Part shown: positions 24,388-29,827 of the stretch, one piece after another
How positions within the stretch are numbered: the first letter of the stretch is position 1
How the letters are laid out: each line of letters begins with the position of its first letter
NCBI GenBank assembly: GCA_035689345.1
Contig: DASSLR010000076.1
Location: forward strand, 1-29,827
Reading direction: 5' to 3'
Length of the DNA: 29,827 bases
Origin: CF-118 sp035689345
Lineage (GTDB): Bacteria > Chloroflexota > Dormibacteria > Dormibacterales > Dormibacteraceae
Translations under genes and position numbers: made by a program
The notes under the pieces: generated by a model
Told to the model about the DNA's origin: nothing
Seen by the model: the letters and a program-made list of their open reading frames with translations, nothing else
Database searches by the model: none

Positions 24388-24811
24388 CTACACGGTCACG
24401 ACGTCGCTCGAGCCCCGGATCGTCTGGGATGCGCTGACCGAGTTCGGGCCGAGACGGGCCGAGCTGTGGCCGGACCTGTCGCCACAGTCGTTCAAGGTGC
24501 TGGAGCGCGGCGAGAACTGGGCGCGGGTGCGGGAGGGCACGGCGAGCCTCGGCATCTGGTCGATCGAGCGCTACGAGTGGGAGGAGCCGGTCATCACTGC
24601 GACCGTTGAAGAGGCCAACGCGGCACAGGCCGGCGGCACGTGGCGGATGGAGGTGCGGCCCGGTCCCAGTGGCGGCTCCCTGCTGACGATCGCGATGGAC
24701 CGCAAGGCCAAGGGTGTCGTCGGCCACATCATCCACGGCATATTCCAGGTCACCGATGGGCGGTTCCTGGCGGCCAGGACGCGACGCATGCTCGCAAACA
24801 TCCATGGGTAG
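24374..24811 (+). CDS. SRPBCC family protein
   Basis: A 145-residue protein of the START/Bet v1-like (SRPBCC) fold, which binds hydrophobic ligands in a deep pocket. It shows VSYTVTTSLEPRIVWDALTEFG at the start, a run of beta strands (WARVREGTASLGIWSIERYEW) and a C-terminal helix (FQVTDGRFLAARTRRML). The ligand is unknown. The ATG overlaps the RNase H gene by 14 nt. Its stop codon TAG forms the first half of the apparent rnpB -10 element. Confidence 0.78.
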   Translation: MARVSYTVTTSLEPRIVWDALTEFGPRRAELWPDLSPQSFKVLERGENWARVREGTASLGIWSIERYEWEEPVITATVEEANAAQAGGTWRMEVRPGPSGGSLLTIAMDRKAKGVVGHIIHGIFQVTDGRFLAARTRRMLANIHG

Positions 24812-24814
24812 ACT
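24809..24814 (+). promoter_or_regulatory. Candidate -10 element of rnpB
   Basis: TAGACT starts with the stop codon of the SRPBCC gene and ends 6-7 nt before the first base of the P1 helix of RNase P RNA. No -35 match is seen. Confidence 0.45.
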
Positions 24815-24820
24815 TACTGC

Positions 24821-25211
24821 CGGGCCGAGGCGGACGGGTGACCGCCGGCGAAGTAAATAGCGTTGGAGGAAAGTCCGGGCTCCGCAGAGCAGGGCGCTGG
24901 GTAACACCCAGTCGGGGCGACCCGAAGGAAAGTGCCACAGAAATTACACCGCCACGAGGCCTGTCTCTAGAGAGGCACTCGGGTAAGGGTGAAATGGTGG
25001 GGTAAGAGCCCACCGGCGGCAGGGCGACCTGCCGGCCAGGCAAACCCCGCCCGGAGCAAGACCAAGTAGGAGGGCGTCCCTTCGGGGATAAGGCTGCTCG
25101 CCGAGCCCTCGGGTATCGGTCGCTGGAGGCGCCGGGCAACCGGCGTCCAAGACAGATGGTCACCGTCCCGCGAGGGATACAGAACCCGGCTTACAGTCCG
25201 ATCTCGGCCCA
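24821..25211 (+). ncRNA. rnpB: RNase P RNA, bacterial type A
   Basis: Catalytic RNA that trims the 5' leader of tRNA precursors. About 390 nt, close to the usual type A size. The ends pair as P1: GGGCCGAG (24822-24829) with CTCGGCCC (25203-25210). Conserved regions are recognisable: GGAGGAAAGTCCGGGCTCC (24865-24883), GTGCCACAGAAA (from 24931), AAACCCCGCCCGGAGCAAG (from about 25042) and ACAGAACCCGGCTTACAG (25180-25197), the last pairing with the first to make P4. The 3' end sequence is copied exactly at 27137-27163. Confidence 0.95.
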
Positions 25212-25212
25212 C
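25186..25212 (+). repeat. 27-bp direct repeat, copy 1 (end of rnpB; putative attL)
   Basis: Starts CCGGCTTACAG and ends TCTCGGCCCAC. It is identical to 27137-27163 and spans the conserved 3' end and P1 strand of rnpB. Similarity extends a further ten bases leftward with mismatches. Confidence 0.9.
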
Positions 25213-25221
25213 AACCCGGTC

Positions 25222-25245
25222 TGAACTCGAAATCCGAGTTCATTT
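25222..25245 (+). terminator. Hairpin after rnpB, likely terminator
   Basis: TGAACTCG (25222-25229) pairs perfectly with CGAGTTCA (25235-25242) around a five-base loop and is followed by TTT. Only three T follow, so it is a weak intrinsic terminator. Confidence 0.55.
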
Positions 25246-25253
25246 CGGGCCAA

Positions 25254-25296
25254 GGGATACAAGAAGGTTTCGCGTACCAGTACGCAATCAGTACAC
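25254..25296 (+). repeat. Diverged repeat near the left end of the island (copy C)
   Basis: GGGATACAAGAAGG followed by TTTCGCGTAC and CAGTACGC. The first 24 nt match 27016-27038 at 21 positions with one gap, and similarity continues more weakly after that. Confidence 0.6.
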
Positions 25297-25337
25297 ACAT
25301 GACGCATGGCGCCGTTCGCTCCCGCAGCCCTGGGGAT

Positions 25338-25370
25338 CACGGAGGATGGTGGATTCCACCACCCTCCGTG
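25338..25370 (-). terminator. Strong imperfect hairpin, candidate terminator of the minus-strand operon
   Basis: CACGGAGG, one unpaired base, TGGTGG, loop ATT, then CCACCA, one unpaired base and CCTCCGTG: 14 pairs around a 3-nt loop. It lies 42 nt beyond the stop of the 59-residue protein. There is no T run on the minus side, so a regulatory or recombination role is also possible. Confidence 0.5.
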
Positions 25371-25411
25371 GCATCGTCGTGTCAGGCAGTCACGACCCTG
25401 TGCGTGGCTCC

Positions 25412-25591
25412 CTACGGGCTGCCGCCCAAAGCGCCGGTCACTTCGTCGCGGGAAATGTCGTGCTGCTCACCGAATTCCTGAAGCCGCGTGAGGTCAAACT
25501 CTTCGGGCATGTCCCGCAAGGCGTCGTTAGCCGCTTCGACGTAACCAAGGCGACGCAAGAGGTCAACCAGCCATTTCCTTGTGTACGCCAT
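25412..25591 (-). CDS. Small conserved-looking protein, 59 residues
   Basis: The ATG at 25589-25591 opens a short frame: MAYTRKWLVDLLRRLGY, then VEAANDALRDMPEEFDLTRL and a C-terminus ending in SRDEVTGALGGSP, stop at 25412. It reads as two or three amphipathic helices. Short proteins ending in a GGSP-like tail with a preceding SRDE/REEL helix are, as I recall, common hypothetical proteins in soil actinobacteria; no function is known. It lies 33 nt downstream of the epoxide hydrolase stop on the same strand, so it is probably co-transcribed. No Shine-Dalgarno is obvious. Confidence 0.65.
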   Translation of the reverse strand: MAYTRKWLVDLLRRLGYVEAANDALRDMPEEFDLTRLQEFGEQHDISRDEVTGALGGSP

Positions 25592-25624
25592 GTCAGACCG
25601 CCTTCGTCGTGTTCGAGGCTGCGA

Positions 25625-26821
25625 TCAGTTCAGTGAGCCAAACGCCGCGCGGAGCTCGGACGAGAACAGTTCCGGCTCCTCCCAGGCTGCGAAGTGGCCG
25701 CCCTTGTCCACCTCGTGGAAGTAGACGACGTTCGGATAGCTCGCCTCGACCCAGCTTCGCGGAGTCCGCCAGATTTCGCCCGGGAAGGTCGTGAAGGCGA
25801 ACGGGATCGGCGGCGGCGGCAGAGGCTGCTGGCGCGCGGCTGGCGCATCAGGTCCGTAAGCCTCCCAGTACGAGCGGGCCGCGGACGCGCCGGTGCCGGT
25901 CAGCCAGTAGAGCGTGATGTTGTCGAGGATGTGGTCGCGGGTGAGGTTGCCGGAGGGCTTCCCGTCGACGAAGGCGCGAGCGATCTTGTAGTAGGCATCG
26001 GTGTCGTGGTCGATCATCCAGGCGGCCAGAGCGACAGGGGAGTCGAGCAGGGCGTAGCCGATCGTCTGCGGACGTGTGGCCATCTCGATGAAGTAGCCCT
26101 CTCCGGACTTCCGGAAGGTACCGATCTGCGCGGCCGCGGCGCGCTCGTCGTCGGTCTTACTCGGCATGTTGCCGCCGAGCGCAGGCACGAGAAGATTCGT
26201 ATGGATGGCGAGTAGTCCATCGGGTGCCTGTCGTGCCATCGCGTCGGCAACGCCGGCGCCAACATCTCCGCCCTGGGCGACGTAGGTGGTGTATCCGAGG
26301 CGGATCATCAGCTCTGCCCAGGCCCGTGCGGTCCGACCCAGGTCCCAGCCGATCTCGGCCGGCTCCGCCGAGAAGCCGTACCCGGGCAGGGACGGCAATA
26401 CGAGGTGGAAGGCATCCTCAGCACGGCCTCCGTGGGCGGTCGGGTCGGTCAGCGGCCCGATCGTCTCGAGGAGCTCGATGACCGAGCCCGGCCATCCATG
26501 CGTCATGATCAGCGGCCGCGCATTCGGGTGCCGCGATACCACGTGGATGAAGTGGACATCGACCCCGTCGATCTCGGTTTTGAACTGCGGTAGCACATTC
26601 AGTCTCGCTTCGCATTTGCGCCAGTCGTAATCGCTGGTCCAGTAGCGGGCGAGCGCCTGGATCGCGGATAGCTGCACGCCCTGAATGCGATCGGCGACCA
26701 GTTCCGTGGTGGGCCAGCGTGTCGCGGCGATGCGCCGCCGCAAATCGGCGAGGGCATCCTCCGGAAAATTGACGGTGAACGGACGGATTGACGTCGCGGA
26801 AGCGACTGTGGGTGTGCTCAT
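25625..26821 (-). CDS. Epoxide hydrolase (EHN domain, alpha/beta hydrolase)
   Basis: A 398-residue epoxide hydrolase opening epoxides to diols through a covalent Asp ester. The N-terminal EHN domain is visible (SIRPFTVNFPEDALADLRRR, residues 11-30). The oxyanion motif HGWPG is at 108-112, the nucleophile Asp186 in QGGDVGAG (usually GGDWG) and the catalytic His376 in GGHFAAWEEP near the C-terminus. The ATG at 26819-26821 is preferred to an upstream frame start at 26881 because GGGGGG precedes it by a suitable distance and the family begins there. It is the main cargo of the putative island after rnpB. Confidence 0.88.
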   Translation of the reverse strand: MSTPTVASATSIRPFTVNFPEDALADLRRRIAATRWPTTELVADRIQGVQLSAIQALARYWTSDYDWRKCEARLNVLPQFKTEIDGVDVHFIHVVSRHPNARPLIMTHGWPGSVIELLETIGPLTDPTAHGGRAEDAFHLVLPSLPGYGFSAEPAEIGWDLGRTARAWAELMIRLGYTTYVAQGGDVGAGVADAMARQAPDGLLAIHTNLLVPALGGNMPSKTDDERAAAAQIGTFRKSGEGYFIEMATRPQTIGYALLDSPVALAAWMIDHDTDAYYKIARAFVDGKPSGNLTRDHILDNITLYWLTGTGASAARSYWEAYGPDAPAARQQPLPPPPIPFAFTTFPGEIWRTPRSWVEASYPNVVYFHEVDKGGHFAAWEEPELFSSELRAAFGSLN

Positions 26822-27042
26822 CGGATCGTTCCCCCCTTTAGAACAACGGGCGAACCCTCTCCCAGCCAACAACCAGTGCACGACGCCGTCGAGCGTTTGT
26901 CAACGGAAATCTCCGAGATGACCAGCCGCTGTCCTAGCGCGGGATCCGCTTTCGGCCACACGACGAAGCACCGGCCAACGGCCCGATTGATTGCGTCGAC
27001 GATCACTAAACCGCCGGGATACAGAAGATTTGGCGTACGAGT

Positions 27043-27098
27043 GAGCATCCAGTACGCGGCCGCATTCAATCGCCGGGTGTCATTAGGTGTCGTTTCGT
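27043..27098 (+). repeat. Diverged direct repeat, copy A
   Basis: Aligns without gaps to 27247-27302 at 41 of 56 positions; shared cores are TCCAGTACGC, AATCGC and CGTTTCGT. Confidence 0.65.
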
Positions 27099-27136
27099 TA
27101 TTCGATACGGGCGATGTGATCTCGCCGAGACAAAAA

Positions 27137-27163
27137 CCGGCTTACAGTCCGATCTCGGCCCAC
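27137..27163 (+). repeat. 27-bp direct repeat, copy 2 (displaced rnpB 3' end; putative attR)
   Basis: Identical to 25186-25212 at the end of rnpB. It is isolated here, with no other RNase P RNA sequence around it, as expected of the displaced half-site left after integration into an RNA gene. Confidence 0.9.
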
Positions 27164-27246
27164 CTTCTGTATCCCTAGAAGACACTCCACAATCGCGTTT
27201 CGGGATCATGAGGCTGCGGGGGGACAGTACGTCGGACGTGACTTAT

Positions 27247-27302
27247 ACGCGTCCAGTACGCAGTCGCTCTGAATCGCATCCTGTCGATAGGTGCCGTTTC
27301 GT
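27247..27302 (+). repeat. Diverged direct repeat, copy B
   Basis: Partner of 27043-27098, starting 204 nt away, outside the right boundary of the putative island. Confidence 0.65.
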
Positions 27303-27405
27303 ATCGCCGCCCCTGATTCACGTCTCGCATCGGGCGCAAAGCTAGTCGGACTCGATAGACCGGCCCGGCGCAACAGTAAGTCGGCGGGCGCGGTCGACGC
27401 TCTCC

Positions 27406-27435
27406 TTGACTCCAAGGAACCAGCTGAAGCAATCT
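27406..27435 (+). promoter_or_regulatory. Candidate promoter of the 27443 gene
   Basis: TTGACT (27406-27411) and CAATCT (27430-27435), 18 nt apart, end 7 nt before the ATG at 27443. The -35 sits in a small dyad (TCCTTG/CAAGGA) that could bind a regulator. Confidence 0.35.
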
Positions 27436-27442
27436 GCTGACA

Positions 27443-27958
27443 ATGCAGCCTGAAGTCGCCCAGTGGCGGTACAAGCTTCAGGCTGCGCTCGTCCTTGCGG
27501 TAGGCATCCTTGGCCTTGGAGCCGGCGCTCTACTCGTCTATTTCGATTTTCGTAACAGCGGGCAGCTACGCGACTACAGGTCGGCGGGTGCATGCCAGGC
27601 GGCGTCAGACGCGCTCACAACTGATACGTGCAAATATTCCGGCTCCGCAACCGTGGCGGGCACCTCGGGCCAAGCGGCGCTCTCTGTCGACCTCAAATTC
27701 GATTCCCTTCCGGATCACACGTTCCAAGTCTCGTTTCCAACCGACCGAGAGCCAGACAGCTCGTCCCTGAACACCGGCGCCAGCGCACCTGCCGTGCTAT
27801 GGAACGGCGAGGTGACCGAGTTTGCCGGCGTGAGCTCAGCCGAAAACCCGAATTACCTTCCGCAGAACCTTGCGCTCGCCGGATGGATCATCGTGGTCTT
27901 TGGACTCGGAGTTGGCGCGCTTTCGGCACCGCTCGTGCGCAGAGCCTGGAGTGTCTGA
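27443..27958 (+). CDS. Hypothetical membrane protein, 171 residues
   Basis: I do not recognise the family. Two membrane helices bracket the protein, near residues 13-34 (LQAALVLAVGILGLGAGALL) and 145-165 (LAGWIIVVFGLGVGALSAPL). Between them is an exported-looking domain of about 105 residues with two cysteines (GACQAAS and DTCKYSG) and a strand-rich SVDLKFDSLPDHTFQVSF stretch. The last residues are basic (RRAW), so both ends should be cytoplasmic. A candidate promoter ends 7 nt upstream of the ATG. It stands alone, convergent with the reductase pair on the minus strand. Confidence 0.7.
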   Translation: MQPEVAQWRYKLQAALVLAVGILGLGAGALLVYFDFRNSGQLRDYRSAGACQAASDALTTDTCKYSGSATVAGTSGQAALSVDLKFDSLPDHTFQVSFPTDREPDSSSLNTGASAPAVLWNGEVTEFAGVSSAENPNYLPQNLALAGWIIVVFGLGVGALSAPLVRRAWSV

Positions 27959-27997
27959 TCCGGCGCGCGGATCGAAGTCAGAGGGCGGCCATTAGAT

Positions 27998-28429
27998 TCA
28001 GTCAGAAGCAATAGGGCGGACGTTGTCTCCGGCTGTCTGGCGTTCTAGGTCGACTCGAATGGTGAGCAGCGACGAGCCGAGGCGCTTGATTTCGGCCGCC
28101 GTCCGCTGATCCAGCTTCTTCAAGCGTTCGTTTGAATCCTCTTCGTCAGCCACACGGGCTACGCCTGCGCGCCAGGTACCGCCGACTTTGATCCTGACAC
28201 GAGGGTTCGAGATCAGGTTCTGCACGTAAGACGCCTGGCGGCCGTGCTCGGAGACGATCCAGAAGACATCGCCATCCAAGCCGTTGCCTACTGGTGTCTG
28301 ACGGGAGCGACCGCTCCTGCGGCCGGTGGTCTCAAGCAGCGCGTAGCGGTTGCCCACATTGCCGGCGGTGGTCCGAACCCTCGGATTGATGAATCGCATC
28401 TGCAGGAAGAGGGCAATTCGTCGTTTCAC
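27998..28429 (-). CDS. Deazaflavin (F420)-dependent nitroreductase-like protein, Ddn family
   Basis: A 143-residue split beta-barrel protein of the F420H2-dependent quinone/nitro reductase group. Family features are ALLETTGRRSGRSRQTPVG near residues 30-48, WIVSEHGRQASYVQNLISNPRV near 57-78 and a RAGVARVADEEDSNER segment. F420 binding is known for this family but not shown here. It follows the Acg-like gene by 6 nt on the same strand, so the two redox proteins are co-expressed, one exported and one cytoplasmic. Confidence 0.82.
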   Translation of the reverse strand: MKRRIALFLQMRFINPRVRTTAGNVGNRYALLETTGRRSGRSRQTPVGNGLDGDVFWIVSEHGRQASYVQNLISNPRVRIKVGGTWRAGVARVADEEDSNERLKKLDQRTAAEIKRLGSSLLTIRVDLERQTAGDNVRPIASD

Positions 28430-28435
28430 GATGGC

Positions 28436-29665
28436 CTACTTGACGAGCACTTCTTCCGCTGGGCGTCGCGGACTGGGTGGCGGCTCGACTGTCGGATAGC
28501 CGATTCGAAATGTCATCAATGGCTGCACATTGGACGGAAGCAGATCGGAGATGCCGGCCTCAAAGCGTGCCGGCAGGCCGAGAACCTTCTCACGGTCGAT
28601 GCGCTCGGTGATCTGGTTCAGCGGCTGCATGCCCAAACCCTTTGTCACAGCCAGAAGATGCAGGCGTTGATAAAGGCGTCCGCCCTGGATCCGCTGGACA
28701 TCGTCGGTGGCATTGCCAGCCACCACCACGCCAAAGGCCGCCGCTGTCTTGACGTACTGATCGCGAGTTAATTGAATCCAGGACTCGTCGTTCTGCCGGC
28801 GCGACTCGGGGGGCAGAATCTTGCCGAGCGCAATCACCAGAGGCGAAACCCCTGAACAGTCGAGCGTCATGCCGTCCTTGAAGCGCTGGATGTCGCTCCA
28901 GTTGTCGCGAGACCAGCGGAAGCTGTCAGAGCTCTGCTGGGTATCCGCGGCAAAGGCCTGGGCACCTTCCACGATCAGCTGCCCAACCTGGCGCTTCGGC
29001 GCATCGCTCGAGATCCAGACCACCTGCGCGCCGGCGATGTCTGCGACGGCGCTATCGAGCGCGGCCAACGTGTCCTGGGAGACCGCGCGTGAAGTGTCGA
29101 AGGGGGCTCGGCTGGTGTGGCGCCTTGGTATGGCCCCGTAAAGCGCTTCGCTCGACGCCAGACCACTTCCGAGGTCGACATGTGCGATCAGAGTCGGATC
29201 GCTCGGCGTGGGGAGGATGGTGAGGCGGGGCTCGAAGCCTTTGGCCTGGGCGGCGATCAACAGGTTTTCGAGAGCGCAGCCGAGTCCGATGTGCTGCTCG
29301 CGACGGAACGGATCGACAGCTCCGGTGTTCCGTGCCAGGTCGATGTAGACCTCGATTGCAGAGCTCGAGACTGCAAAGCGCCAAGGCTGGGTGTTGTGCG
29401 GGTTGGCGGCAAGGATGGCTGCCCTGACCAGCAGCTGAGGACCGCTGCCCAGGTCCCAGGCGTCCCAGGCCGCGTACGCCGGTCCCTGTCCGACAGCGAA
29501 GACGCCCTGGCTGTTTGCGCGCCAGCCGACTACTCCGAGGCCGCTGAGTCCGACCACTCCCGCTCCGATCCCAATTCCTCTGAGGAACTGGCGGCGCGTA
29601 GGTAGGTTCTTGGCGTCAGCGTGCGCACCCGAGGTTCGAACCTGACTCTGAGTCGCAGCCTGCAT
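28436..29665 (-). CDS. Tat-signal Acg-like nitroreductase-fold protein
   Basis: A 409-residue protein of the Acg family, duplicated nitroreductase-fold flavoproteins. The N-terminus has a twin-arginine signal, TRRQFLRGIGIG near residues 28-39, followed by a hydrophobic stretch, so it should be exported or membrane-anchored. The first nitroreductase half shows AILAANPHNTQPWRF, the second KGLGMQPLNQITERID and FRIGYPTVEPPPSPRRPAEEVL, the usual family ending. The ATG at 29663-29665 is used; no strong Shine-Dalgarno is visible. It heads a two-gene operon with the Ddn-like reductase. Confidence 0.82.
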   Translation of the reverse strand: MQAATQSQVRTSGAHADAKNLPTRRQFLRGIGIGAGVVGLSGLGVVGWRANSQGVFAVGQGPAYAAWDAWDLGSGPQLLVRAAILAANPHNTQPWRFAVSSSAIEVYIDLARNTGAVDPFRREQHIGLGCALENLLIAAQAKGFEPRLTILPTPSDPTLIAHVDLGSGLASSEALYGAIPRRHTSRAPFDTSRAVSQDTLAALDSAVADIAGAQVVWISSDAPKRQVGQLIVEGAQAFAADTQQSSDSFRWSRDNWSDIQRFKDGMTLDCSGVSPLVIALGKILPPESRRQNDESWIQLTRDQYVKTAAAFGVVVAGNATDDVQRIQGGRLYQRLHLLAVTKGLGMQPLNQITERIDREKVLGLPARFEAGISDLLPSNVQPLMTFRIGYPTVEPPPSPRRPAEEVLVK

Positions 29666-29827
29666 CTCTGGCGGCCAGCCTCAGCACCAAGCTTGGGAAG
29701 ACTTCACTGGTCTGCCAGGGTCTTTCGCGGCGCGCCATCCGGGCCATCTGGCCAGGGCGTCACCGTGGTCCCGGTGGGGACAGAGGGCCTGTGTGGAGCA
29801 TGCCAGACGACTGTCGGCGCCTGGAAT
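29666..29827. other. Upstream region of the Acg-like gene, nothing else recognised
   Basis: The 162 nt to the window edge contain no open frame or clear promoter that I can support. Confidence 0.4.

Larger units (their letters stand above)
25213..27163. mobile_element. Putative 1.95-kb integrated element at the 3' end of rnpB
   Basis: Bounded by 27-bp identical repeats, one forming the rnpB 3' end. It carries a terminator-like hairpin, a 59-residue protein gene and an epoxide hydrolase gene, both on the minus strand. Related 43-nt segments lie near both ends (25254-25296 and 27016-27057). No integrase is present, so it is either a cargo remnant or a non-autonomous element mobilised in trans. 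Confidence 0.55.
27016..27175. repeat. 12-bp perfect inverted repeat around the right att-like copy
   Basis: GGGATACAGAAG (27016-27027) and its exact complement CTTCTGTATCCC (27164-27175). The second arm begins at the base right after the 27-bp direct repeat ends, so it marks the outer edge of the putative attR. Confidence 0.75.
26822..27442. other. 621-nt gene-free stretch with att-like and diverged repeats
   Basis: I see no credible coding sequence here; short open frames lack coding-like codon use. It holds the upstream region of the epoxide hydrolase gene, the right-hand copy of the rnpB 3' end, an exact 12-bp inverted repeat flanking it, and two diverged direct repeats. It looks less GC-rich than the flanking operons. 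Confidence 0.6.

Overview
The window is high-GC bacterial chromosome with dense, mostly short operons. Many neighbouring genes overlap by 1-4 bases at start/stop codons, and several starts look leaderless, with a -10 hexamer 6-9 nt before the start codon. A cobalt-type nitrile hydratase, a Tad-type pilus locus without a secretin, a deazaflavin (F420)-type reductase and a C4 zinc ribbon / RNase H / rnpB cluster suggest a soil bacterium of an actinobacterium-like or Chloroflexota/Dormibacterota-like lineage. That placement is inference; no rRNA gene is present to test it.

Layout. 1-1179 (minus): a truncated SDR oxidoreductase downstream of a small iron-permease-like membrane protein. 1233-2766 (plus): nitrile hydratase beta, alpha and activator. 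2777-5158: an unusual fusion of response regulator, degenerate GGDEF-like region and membrane glycosyltransferase. 5308-6918: a Tat-exported flavin amine oxidase, convergent with a CynX/NimT-like MFS transporter (6915-8069). 8088-8450: a DsrE-family gene interrupted by one in-frame UGA, best read as selenocysteine. 8447-10402 (minus): an acetyl-CoA-synthetase-like enzyme. 10444-11245: two unknown genes. 11365-16102: seven overlapping Tad pilus genes. 16054-17498: an amidohydrolase divergent from a MobA-like nucleotidyltransferase. 17530-19255: the two subunits of electron transfer flavoprotein, followed in the same frame by a glycosyltransferase. 20164-22974: acyl-CoA carboxylase carboxyltransferase, a BKACE enzyme and a stand-alone biotin carrier. 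22971-24811: DUF3467, zinc ribbon, RNase H and SRPBCC genes. 24821-25211: RNase P RNA (rnpB).

The stretch after rnpB looks like accessory DNA. The last 27 nt of the rnpB region are repeated exactly about 1.95 kb downstream (25186-25212 and 27137-27163). They bracket an epoxide hydrolase and a 59-residue protein gene, with further diverged repeats around the copies. This is the pattern left by site-specific integration into the 3' end of an RNA gene, although no integrase is present. Beyond it lie a small membrane protein and a two-gene reductase operon (Tat-exported Acg-like nitroreductase fold plus Ddn-like protein).

The two strongest discoveries are the predicted DsrE-family selenoprotein (U81-K-G-C84, SECIS-like hairpin 12-30 nt after the UGA, coding-like codon use after it) and the rnpB-targeted mini-island. 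Secondary points are the regulator-glycosyltransferase fusion, the unresolved start of the reading frame after etfA, and recurrent leaderless promoter geometry.
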